Below, one piece after another: positions 57,441 through 64,000 of a DNA stretch of 64,000 nt. The position numbers and the translations under genes are program-made. Source of the DNA: Prosthecobacter sp. GTDB lineage: Bacteria > Verrucomicrobiota > Verrucomicrobiia > Verrucomicrobiales > Verrucomicrobiaceae. The stretch lies in NCBI RefSeq assembly GCF_020439865.1, contig NZ_JAGRPF010000104.1, forward strand, positions 1 to 64,000. Reading direction: 5' to 3'. The number at the start of each line of letters is the position of its first letter. The first letter of the stretch is position 1. Below the pieces are notes generated by a model, which did no database searches, was not told where the DNA came from, and was given only the letters and a program-made list of their open reading frames with translations.

Positions 57441-58358
57441 CTACTCGGCTTTCAATTCTGGTGCGTTCTCAGGCAGTTTGATTGTTGGATCGCCGCCAAG
57501 GTAGCCGAGTGAGATGAGAAACTCGTCCATCTTCCTCGCGGTCACTTGAATCCATGGTGCCCGGTTGAAGAAGCCATGCGGCATGTCAGCGGCGGTCCAC
57601 ATCTCAGCGCGCAGGCCGAGTTTACGAGCCTTCGCGATGTATTCATCACCTCCCAGCTTGAGCTTGTCAGCGGTGCCGAAGAACAGGATGGCCGGCGGCG
57701 TGTCCTTGGCGACAAAGTTGTTTGGTGTGATCGCCTCGGCCATCTCCAATGTCATCGGGCCGTCGCCGGTTTCGCGTTGTTTGAAGAGCGTGGCGATGTT
57801 CATCGCGGGATTGAAGAGCACCATCGCGTTGGGCACGGCAGAAATGTTTTTGTCATCAGACTCGGCGTCGTAGGCTTTTACCAGCGCCGTGCAGGCGGCG
57901 AGGTGGCCGCCCGCGGAACCGCCGCCGGCGATGACCTTGCTGGGATCGATGCCGAGCTCGGTCGCATGACCGCGCACCCAGCGGATTGCGCTCTTGGCAT
58001 CTTCCACGGCTTTGTCCGGCGTCGTCTTGTGCAGATTGAGAATGCGGTAATCGGCGCTGATGGCGATCAGGCCGCGGCTCGCGAGGTATTCGGCCTGTGG
58101 CACAAATTGCAGGTAGGAACCGCTCTTCCAGCCGCCGCCGAAGAAGAACACAACACACGGACGCAGCACTGCGGCCTGGACTTCACCCGCAGGCGAGAAG
58201 ACGTGCAGCTTTAACTCGCCCTGTGGCGTGGTTTTATAAACGATCTCCTTTGTCGCGACTTCGGTATCGGTCAGTTTGATCGTCGGCTTGGTTTTGCCGG
58301 CCTTTTGAGCGACAGCGGTAAGCGAGAGGGCGAAGAGCAGCGGAAGGAGGAGTCGCAT
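57441..58358 (-). CDS. exported alpha/beta hydrolase (esterase-like, BD-FAE type)
   Basis: 305 aa with a signal peptide (MRLLLPLLFALSLTAVAQ). The oxyanion loop is CVVFFFGGGWKSGSY in place of HGGGW. The nucleophile serine is in VIAGGGSAGGHLAA, the acid in ILFFGTADKLKLGG and the base in DMPHGFFN. This is an esterase or lipase with the hormone-sensitive-lipase-like layout, active outside the cytosol. Substrate is not known. It is transcribed in line with, and 49 bases before, the aminotransferase. Confidence 0.9.
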   Translation of the reverse strand: MRLLLPLLFALSLTAVAQKAGKTKPTIKLTDTEVATKEIVYKTTPQGELKLHVFSPAGEVQAAVLRPCVVFFFGGGWKSGSYLQFVPQAEYLASRGLIAISADYRILNLHKTTPDKAVEDAKSAIRWVRGHATELGIDPSKVIAGGGSAGGHLAACTALVKAYDAESDDKNISAVPNAMVLFNPAMNIATLFKQRETGDGPMTLEMAEAITPNNFVAKDTPPAILFFGTADKLKLGGDEYIAKARKLGLRAEMWTAADMPHGFFNRAPWIQVTARKMDEFLISLGYLGGDPTIKLPENAPELKAE

Positions 58359-58509
58359 GATGTGGTGAAACGACGGGAAAGGGGAGATGTTGCTCTTTTG
58401 GCCGAGTGAAGAGATCGATCAGCCTATGCGGAACAAAGAATGCGCGGGCGACTGAGTAAGCACTATCGCGAAGAACGGCCGGAACCCGGCAAACTCGTCT
58501 GGCCTGCTA

Positions 58510-59184
58510 TCAGTCGACGTCTTCACCCAGATGCGCCGCGAGGTGTTTCCTCAGTTCGGTGCGGGCGCGAAAGAGGAGGCTCTTCACAGCGGGGAGGGAC
58601 ATTTTCAGCACGGCGCAGATGTCCTCATATGGGAGGTCCTGATGACGGCGCATAACGACTGCGATGCGCTGCTTCTCGGGCAGGGAAGCGATTGCTTTGT
58701 CGAGGGCCTGCTCCAGTTCGGTCTGCTGGGTGATGTGGTCGGCCCCAGGCGTACTGTGATCAGCGAAGTATTTTGGCGGATCGTCCTCGTTTTCCTGCTC
58801 CATGCTGACCTCCTTGCGGCGGGAGCGGCGGCGGGTTTCGTTGAAAACGAGGTTGCGGGTGATGGTATAGAGCCAGGTGGTGAACTTGGCAGTGGCTTCG
58901 TAGCGAGGGGCGCTGCGCCAGACACGAATGAAGACCTGCTGCGCGATGTCGTGTGCGTCCTCGATGTTGTTCAACATGCGGGCGCAGGTGCCGACGATGG
59001 CGTTCTGATGCATTTCCACAAGGCGCTCGAACGCCTTCACGTCGCCTTCCTTCACCCGGAGCATCAGGCGGATGCTCTCCTGGTCGGAAGACTCCTCCGC
59101 GCCGTCGGCAGATGTCTGCGGCGAAGAGATAGGAGCGGTCCGTTCCGGTTCGGGCATGAGGTAGGCTGGCGGTGTGAACGCCAT
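58510..59184 (-). CDS. ECF-type RNA polymerase sigma factor
   Basis: About 224 aa from the ATG that reads MAFTPPAYLMPEPE; ATGs at 59199 and 59157 are alternatives. Region 2 is GDVKAFERLVEMHQNAIVGTC, IEDAHDIAQQVFIRVWRS and FTTWLYTITRNLVFNETRRR. Region 4 is ALDKAIASLPEKQRIAVVMR and YEDICAVLKMSLPAVKSLLF. No anti-sigma gene is beside it. The long Pro/Ser/Glu-rich N-terminus is unusual but seen in ECF factors of this phylum. It is divergent from metY. Confidence 0.93.
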   Translation of the reverse strand: MAFTPPAYLMPEPERTAPISSPQTSADGAEESSDQESIRLMLRVKEGDVKAFERLVEMHQNAIVGTCARMLNNIEDAHDIAQQVFIRVWRSAPRYEATAKFTTWLYTITRNLVFNETRRRSRRKEVSMEQENEDDPPKYFADHSTPGADHITQQTELEQALDKAIASLPEKQRIAVVMRRHQDLPYEDICAVLKMSLPAVKSLLFRARTELRKHLAAHLGEDVD

Positions 59185-59314
59185 GCTAGCGAGGATCATG
59201 CGCGATGTAAACCACGGCGGGCCGAATTGGTTGCGGATGATGCATTGACGCCTCGGATGCGGCTGGTTAGCATCCAAGCTCGCTCCCGTCACCCAACCAA
59301 ACACACCAGACATC

Positions 59315-60601
59315 ATGAAGCTCGAAACCCTTTGTCTCCACGGCGGTCAGGTACCCGATCCCACCACAGGTGCACGTGCGGTGCCGGTCTATCGCACCGC
59401 CAGCTACGTGTTCAAGAACACCGAACACGCGGCGAATCTCTTCGCTCTGAGAGAACTGGGAAACGTCTATACCCGCCTGATGAATCCGACGACGGACGTG
59501 CTGGAGAAGCGCGTCGCGCTGCTTGAAGGCGCACCTGAGATGGCCGGTCTCGGTCTTGCCAGCGGCACGAGCGCGGTGTTTTACTCGATCATCAATCTGG
59601 CCCAGGCTGGAGACAACATCGTCTCCGCGCGCAATCTCTACGGCGGAACCTACACGCAGTTCAATGACATCCTGCCTGCGCTCGGCATCACGGTGAAGTT
59701 TGTGGACAGCAATGATCCGGAAAACTTCCGCAAGGCGATCGACGACAAGACGCGCGCTCTGTTCTGCGAGTCTGTGTCGAACCCTGCCCTGGAAATCGCC
59801 GATCTGGAGGCGATCGCGAAGGTCGCGCATGACAATGGTCTGCCGCTGATCGTGGACAGCACTTTCAGCACACCCTATTTGACCAAACCGCTCGAACATG
59901 GAGCTGACATCGTGGTGCATTCGCTCACGAAGTGGTTTGGCGGCCACGGGGCGGGCATCGGCGGCATCGTAGTGGAAAGCGGCAAGTTCAACTGGGCCGC
60001 AGGCAAACATCCCCTCTACACCAACCCGGACAACAGCTACCATGGACTGCGCTGGGGGATCGACCTGCCGGAACCGCTTCTGCCGCTGGCTTACATTCTG
60101 CGTATGCGGACGGGGCCTCTGCGCAATCTCGGTGCGTGCATCGCGCCGGACAATTCATGGTTCCTGCTGCAGGGCATCGAGACGCTGCCGCTGCGCATGG
60201 AGAGGCACTGCGAAAACTCGCTCGCCGTGGCGAAGCATCTCAAAGCGCATCCCGGCGTCACCTGGGTGCGCTACCCAGGCCTTGAAGATGATCCGCAGTA
60301 TGCGGCGAACCAGAAGTACCTGCGCGGCAAAGGCGGCGGCATGGTGGTCTTTGGCATCAAGGGAGGCAAGGATGCCGGCAGCAAGTTCATCGACAACCTG
60401 AAGCTCTTCAGTCACCTCGCGAACGTGGGCGATGCGAAGTCGCTCGCCATTCACAGTGCCTCGACCACGCACAGCCAGCTCAGCGAAGAGGCACAAGCTG
60501 CCGGTGGCATCACTCCCGACCTGGTCCGCCTCAGCATCGGCATCGAGCACATCGATGATATTCTCGCCGACCTCGACCAAGCACTCGCGAAAGCCGTATA
60601 G
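59315..60601 (+). CDS. metY: O-acetylhomoserine sulfhydrylase (Cys/Met metabolism PLP enzyme)
   Basis: 428 aa. The PLP lysine is in [18 protein letters not shown]. Further family marks are [17 protein letters not shown] and [12 protein letters not shown] at the N-terminal side and [11 protein letters not shown] near the C-terminus. The enzyme adds sulfide to O-acetylhomoserine to form homocysteine. No met or cys genes adjoin. The leader holds a possible pseudoknot (see findings), but no standard SAM riboswitch was recognised. Downstream is a DUF5069 gene 7 bases away. Confidence 0.95.
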   Translation: MKLETLCLHGGQVPDPTTGARAVPVYRTASYVFKNTEHAANLFALRELGNVYTRLMNPTTDVLEKRVALLEGAPEMAGLGLASGTSAVFYSIINLAQAGDNIVSARNLYGGTYTQFNDILPALGITVKFVDSNDPENFRKAIDDKTRALFCESVSNPALEIADLEAIAKVAHDNGLPLIVDSTFSTPYLTKPLEHGADIVVHSLTKWFGGHGAGIGGIVVESGKFNWAAGKHPLYTNPDNSYHGLRWGIDLPEPLLPLAYILRMRTGPLRNLGACIAPDNSWFLLQGIETLPLRMERHCENSLAVAKHLKAHPGVTWVRYPGLEDDPQYAANQKYLRGKGGGMVVFGIKGGKDAGSKFIDNLKLFSHLANVGDAKSLAIHSASTTHSQLSEEAQAAGGITPDLVRLSIGIEHIDDILADLDQALAKAV

Positions 60602-60608
60602 AGTGAGG

Positions 60609-61145
60609 ATGACCAACATGAACGAGCAAACCTGGGACACCACCTTCCGCGAACTGTTTGAACGCTGCGCCAAGCTGCATCGAGCCGGCGACACGCGCGG
60701 CGAAAAATGGTTCACGGATGCCGATAAGGCCTTCCTGACCTCCATCGGCTATACGACGCAGGAGTTTTTCGACTTCGTCGATGATCACTGTCGCTACGGC
60801 GCCGAAGGGCCGACGCTCGAAACGGCGCTGCTCGTGGCGGCGGTTCGGCGTGACTACTTCAAGGTGGTGATGGACGGACAGTTCAGCGGAAAGACGATTC
60901 CGCCGTCTGAATTGCCGCCGAAGCCTGCCGCCGTCGAAGGCATACCGTGGCTGCCGCGTTTGATCGTCAAAGCGCGGGCCAAACTGCGCGGCGAAATGGA
61001 TCCCGACACCATGTATGGCTGCGGCGGTGATCGCGCCTTCTTTGTGCAGCACAAGATTCATCCCGGTGATTTTCTGCGGGTGACCTGGGCGGCCGGGGAC
61101 GATGATCGGAAGATCATCGACTTTGTGAAGACGGGGAAGGTGTGA
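60609..61145 (+). CDS. DUF5069-family protein
   Basis: 178 aa (ATG at 60618 is possible). It reads as the DUF5069 group: TTFRELFERCAKLHRAGDTRG, GYTTQEFFDFVDDHCRYGAEG, IPWLPRLIVKARAKLRGEMDP and CGGDRAFFVQHKIHPGDFLR. There are no membrane helices and no catalytic motif that I recognise. It lies close behind metY and is probably co-transcribed. Function is unknown. Confidence 0.8.
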   Translation: MTNMNEQTWDTTFRELFERCAKLHRAGDTRGEKWFTDADKAFLTSIGYTTQEFFDFVDDHCRYGAEGPTLETALLVAAVRRDYFKVVMDGQFSGKTIPPSELPPKPAAVEGIPWLPRLIVKARAKLRGEMDPDTMYGCGGDRAFFVQHKIHPGDFLRVTWAAGDDDRKIIDFVKTGKV

Positions 61146-61178
61146 GAGCCGGGTTTTAAGTTTCAGGTCTCAATCTCA

Positions 61179-61204
61179 AAGTTTCAGGAGGTTTCTTGAA
61201 ACTT
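61179..61204. terminator. hairpin between converging DUF5069 and msrB genes
   Basis: The arms AAGTTTCA (61179-61186) and TGAAACTT (61197-61204) are perfect. A second outer pair, GTGAGAG (61142) and CTCTCAC (61230), encloses it. It probably serves as a two-way terminator. There is no long T-run. Confidence 0.45.
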
Positions 61205-61232
61205 GGAATCTTGAATTTGAAACGCGAGCCTC

Positions 61233-61829
61233 TCACTTCTTCGGCTCGACTCCGCCTTCCTTGGCGACCTCGTCTTTTTTGTTCTGCACCGCCTCTGAGT
61301 TGACTTCGAGAAGCTTGGGCGCTTCGCCGCCTTTGGGGACGAACTTCAAAGCGACACCGTTGATGCAGAATCGGCGGTTGGTGGGCGTCTTGAAGCCTTC
61401 GCCTTCGAACACGTGTCCAAGGTGTGCGCCGCAACGTTTGCAGACGGTTTCGACGCGGTGCATGCCGTGGCTGTCGTCTACTTTTTCGAGAACGCCTTTG
61501 GCCTTGGACGAATCGTAGAAGGAAGGCCAGCCGCAGCCGGAATGGAATTTTTCCTTGGAGGTGAAGAGCTCGGCACCGCAGCACACGCAGTAGTAAGTGC
61601 CCTCTCCCTGCTTCTCGAATTCCTCATAGATGTGACCGAAGGGGCGTTCGGTGCCGCGCTGGCGGGTCACTTCAAATTGTTCGAGGGTGAGCAGTTTCTT
61701 CCAGTCTTCGTCAGACTTCACGATTTCGGGTTTGGTCATGTCCTTGGAGTCGGCTTTGGGTTTGTCCTCGGCGTGAACGATGGAGAATGCGGCGGCGAGG
61801 GCGGAAAAGAGTACGAATCGGAGTTTCAT
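61233..61829 (-). CDS. msrB: exported peptide-methionine (R)-S-oxide reductase
   Basis: 198 aa with a signal peptide (MKLRFVLFSALAAAFSIVHA). MsrB motifs are clear: GTYYCVCCGAELF and VCKRCGAHLGHVFEG give the two zinc CxxC pairs, HSGCGWPSFYDS is the substrate loop, and RRFCINGVALKF holds the catalytic cysteine. It repairs oxidised methionine on exported proteins. The C-terminal 30 residues are a charged tail. The start at 61829 begins the signal; the longer frame is unrelated. Confidence 0.95.
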   Translation of the reverse strand: MKLRFVLFSALAAAFSIVHAEDKPKADSKDMTKPEIVKSDEDWKKLLTLEQFEVTRQRGTERPFGHIYEEFEKQGEGTYYCVCCGAELFTSKEKFHSGCGWPSFYDSSKAKGVLEKVDDSHGMHRVETVCKRCGAHLGHVFEGEGFKTPTNRRFCINGVALKFVPKGGEAPKLLEVNSEAVQNKKDEVAKEGGVEPKK

Positions 61830-61896
61830 GGCGTCGATCTTTTTGATACGTGGGAGAGGGAATGAAGATTGCTTATTCCAGCGATTAGTTGCGGCA

Positions 61897-64000
61897 TCAG
61901 TCTTCATCCGCACGTGCCATCTGGCCGATATTCCAGAGCAGCAGCCGGAAACCGGCGTCTGGGTGACGGTCCGCCGAGTTCGACTGGCGACGATAGGAGG
62001 CGAGCAGTTCCTGGCGTTCGGCGGTGGTATAGGCACCACCACGAAGCACGCCCTGATCGGGCATGTCCTTCCACGAGTCAGACACCCACTCCCAGACATT
62101 GCCTGACAGGTCGAAGAGGCCGCGTCCGTCGGCACGGAAAGTGCCTGCGACAGTCGGGCCTGCAGCGCCGTCGTTGTAACCGGGAATGGACTTTTTGCCG
62201 GTCTTGTCGGCGCTCTTGTCGAAGAAGTTGCCAGACTTCGTGGGCGGAGGCCAGATGAAGCCCCAAGGGTAGATGCCGTCGATGCGCAGGCTGCGCTCAG
62301 CGGGCGTTTTGCCCACCTCGCGCGAAAGATAGGCTGCCATGCTCCACTCGTCATCCGTGGGCAGGCGATACTCCTGATCCGGTTCCAGCAGACCACGTCC
62401 GCGTTCTCGGTCCGTGAGCCAGCGACAGAACTGCTCCGCCTCGCTGCGGTTCACCATGGTCACGGGCAGATCGACCGCAGAGTCAAGGATTCGTCCATCC
62501 ACAGGTGGTTGATTGGTGGCCATGGCGAACTCCGCGAAGTCTTTGCGCCGGGTTTCGATGCTGGCGAGCATGGCCTTGCCGAGCGGCACGAACTTGATGC
62601 CAAGGCTGTTCTGCCAGGCTTTTCCAAACACGACGGCGCCGGTGGCCTTCAGGCGCAGGTTGAAACTGATGCTCTGCTGTTCCTTCAACCTGCCACTGGC
62701 GGCTTCAGGCTTGTAGCCGGGCAGACGCACTTCGTAGTTGAAGGTATCGGCACGGACTTTTTTGAGCGATATGGGGGTGCGGCCGATCAACTGGTCTCCA
62801 TCAAAGATGTCGGCGCCGGAAGGAGTGCTGGCGATGTTGAGGCTGCCGTACTTCACGGCCACGATCTCACAGCGGATGGCGCTGTGGCCCTTGCGGGGAG
62901 GAGAGGAATCCGGAGAACGCGGGAGACTTACCGGCTGCCAGACATATTCATGGTCGGCATCCAGACGGCCGCTCCTGCGGTCCATTTCGGTCATCCAAGC
63001 ACAGAAAGCATCAGCGTCCTCCTTGGTAATGGCCGCTCCCAGCAGGGTGCTCTTGTCAGGCAGGATGAATTTGACGACTCCATACTCGGCCGGTCGTTCG
63101 TCTCCAAGAAAACTGCGAAACAGTCCGGGATCCAGCGGCTGATCGGCCACATGACGGTCCTGCTTGTAGGTGAACCATTGTTTGAGCCGGTTCTGCCAGG
63201 GTTTCCCCGGCGTGGGCGGTTGTGGACGGACGGGCAATACCGGTTTTGGCCGTTCAGGGAGCGGTATGGCGTAGGCCCACTCTCGCTGATGCCTGGCCAT
63301 CACGATGCTGCTTGCGACGAGGAAAGACGCCATCGTGGTAAGAATGGCCGCACGGCTGAAACGACGCACGAAGGTCTCCGGCTTCTTGTCGCCGACATGC
63401 TGCAGGGCCTCGGCGAAGTCCGAGGCGTTGGCGAAACGCCGTTCGAGATCGCTCTCGCAGGCCTGGCAGATCACTCGGTTGAGATCGATCCAGAAAGGCC
63501 ACTCCTCATCGGAGAGATTGTCCGGCACTTCGGGGAATTCCATGCGGTCTTTACCGCTGCTCATTTCATAGAGCACCTTCCCCAGGCTGTAGATGTCAGC
63601 CTGCGGGGTGCCGGGACCTTCCGGCGGCACGAAGCCTTCGGTGCCGACAAAAGTGCGCTCACCGAAGGCGGCGACGAGCCCGATGTCCGCCAGTTTGCAT
63701 ACGCCGCCGACGAAGATGATGTTGGAGGGCTTGATGTCACGGTGTGTGAGGCCGTGGTTGTGCATGTAGTGCAGGGCGTCGGCCATGTACACGCCGGCGT
63801 CGCGGCAGAAAAAGGGATCGAGCCGCCCGTGGCGCTTCATGTCCGTCGTGAGCGTGCGCGGAACGTAGCTTTTCACGTCATGGATGGTCGCGCCGTCCTC
63901 CGCATCGTCGGCCAGTTCCATCACGCAGTAGTAGAACCCGCGTTTCTCATTCCAGCCCACGTGCAGAATGTGAACCAGGCACGGATGGCCGCGCGAGATG
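61897..64000 (-). CDS. Ser/Thr protein kinase with PEGA and FGE-like domains (5' part outside window)
   Basis: At least 700 aa, cut by the window end; codons to 64000 still read as kinase (HPCLVHILHVGWNEK). The kinase core shows YMHNHGLTHRDIKPSNIIFV, ADIGLV in place of DFG, and YSLGKVLYEMSSG. A membrane helix follows near AAILTTMASFLVASSIVMA. The outside part has a PEGA motif (SLNIASTPSGADIFDG) and an FGE-sulfatase-like domain ending LSGNVWEWVSD and RGGAYTTAERQ. The FGE catalytic cysteines are missing, so it is probably a binding module. The layout recalls Pkn1-type kinases of the phylum. Confidence 0.9.
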   Translation of the reverse strand, partial: ISRGHPCLVHILHVGWNEKRGFYYCVMELADDAEDGATIHDVKSYVPRTLTTDMKRHGRLDPFFCRDAGVYMADALHYMHNHGLTHRDIKPSNIIFVGGVCKLADIGLVAAFGERTFVGTEGFVPPEGPGTPQADIYSLGKVLYEMSSGKDRMEFPEVPDNLSDEEWPFWIDLNRVICQACESDLERRFANASDFAEALQHVGDKKPETFVRRFSRAAILTTMASFLVASSIVMARHQREWAYAIPLPERPKPVLPVRPQPPTPGKPWQNRLKQWFTYKQDRHVADQPLDPGLFRSFLGDERPAEYGVVKFILPDKSTLLGAAITKEDADAFCAWMTEMDRRSGRLDADHEYVWQPVSLPRSPDSSPPRKGHSAIRCEIVAVKYGSLNIASTPSGADIFDGDQLIGRTPISLKKVRADTFNYEVRLPGYKPEAASGRLKEQQSISFNLRLKATGAVVFGKAWQNSLGIKFVPLGKAMLASIETRRKDFAEFAMATNQPPVDGRILDSAVDLPVTMVNRSEAEQFCRWLTDRERGRGLLEPDQEYRLPTDDEWSMAAYLSREVGKTPAERSLRIDGIYPWGFIWPPPTKSGNFFDKSADKTGKKSIPGYNDGAAGPTVAGTFRADGRGLFDLSGNVWEWVSDSWKDMPDQGVLRGGAYTTAERQELLASYRRQSNSADRHPDAGFRLLLWNIGQMARADED

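Noticed and set aside
61897-62500. True formylglycine-generating enzyme activity of the FGE-like domain
   Set aside because: The catalytic cysteines expected near the C-terminal YR stretch are absent; the domain is more likely a binding module.

Overview
The window is about 60% GC and densely packed with short intergenic gaps on both strands. It holds core genes (recA, ilvBN, ispD, ribD, gpmI, mazG) beside families common in the Verrucomicrobiota-Planctomycetota group: a Minf_1886-type protein, ThuA-domain and PQQ-propeller proteins, a PIG-L deacetylase, an exported DHDPS-like protein, and a Ser/Thr kinase fused to PEGA and FGE-like domains. I infer a member of the Verrucomicrobiota, possibly near Prosthecobacter/Verrucomicrobium. 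Many lead genes start without a visible Shine-Dalgarno sequence. I saw no tRNA, rRNA, CRISPR array, transposase or phage gene.

Region 1-4.3 kb holds a minus-strand operon (metallophosphoesterase, BON-like protein, coiled-coil protein) and an orphan LolD-type ABC ATPase. Region 4.3-18.5 kb is the most unusual part and reads as one sulfur and metalloid stress locus. A minus-strand operon encodes an SQR-like flavoprotein, a TusE/DsrC-like carrier, a DrsE_2 protein and an unknown protein, divergent from a zinc-ribbon thioredoxin. A second minus-strand operon encodes an ArsR regulator, a membrane rhodanese, an exported DsrE and an exported methyltransferase. It is divergent from a long plus-strand run: secreted His-rich protein, YgaP-like membrane protein, RND adaptor and pump, DUF6132-like and DUF302 proteins. 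Both divergent promoter regions carry the same operator-like sequence (18 of 23 bases identical), which suggests ArsR controls both. arsD and arsA follow behind their own palindrome, with no ArsB or Acr3 in the window.

Region 18.5-42.2 kb is mainly housekeeping: a glycine-rich RRM protein, NagB-like protein, MazG, SWIM/SNF2 helicase, an MFS-acyltransferase fusion with a degenerate adenylation-like tail, IspD, YqeY-like protein, PIG-L deacetylase, cyclophilin, M16 double protease, glycosyltransferase, ilvN-DNA methyltransferase-ilvB, a PQQ propeller and CstA. The cstA stop codon lies inside the terminal inverted repeat of a 290-bp palindromic element.

Region 42.5-64 kb holds ThuA, an NlpC/P60-like lipoprotein, RppH-type Nudix, PilZ, RecA, a GspF-like protein, RibD, GNAT, a HAD phosphatase, an N-acetylmuramoyl-L-alanine amidase, GpmI with a coupled small CX5R phosphatase, a large VWA protein, an EF-hand protein, an aminotransferase, an esterase, an ECF sigma factor, MetY, DUF5069, an exported MsrB, and a kinase-PEGA-FGE protein cut by the window end.
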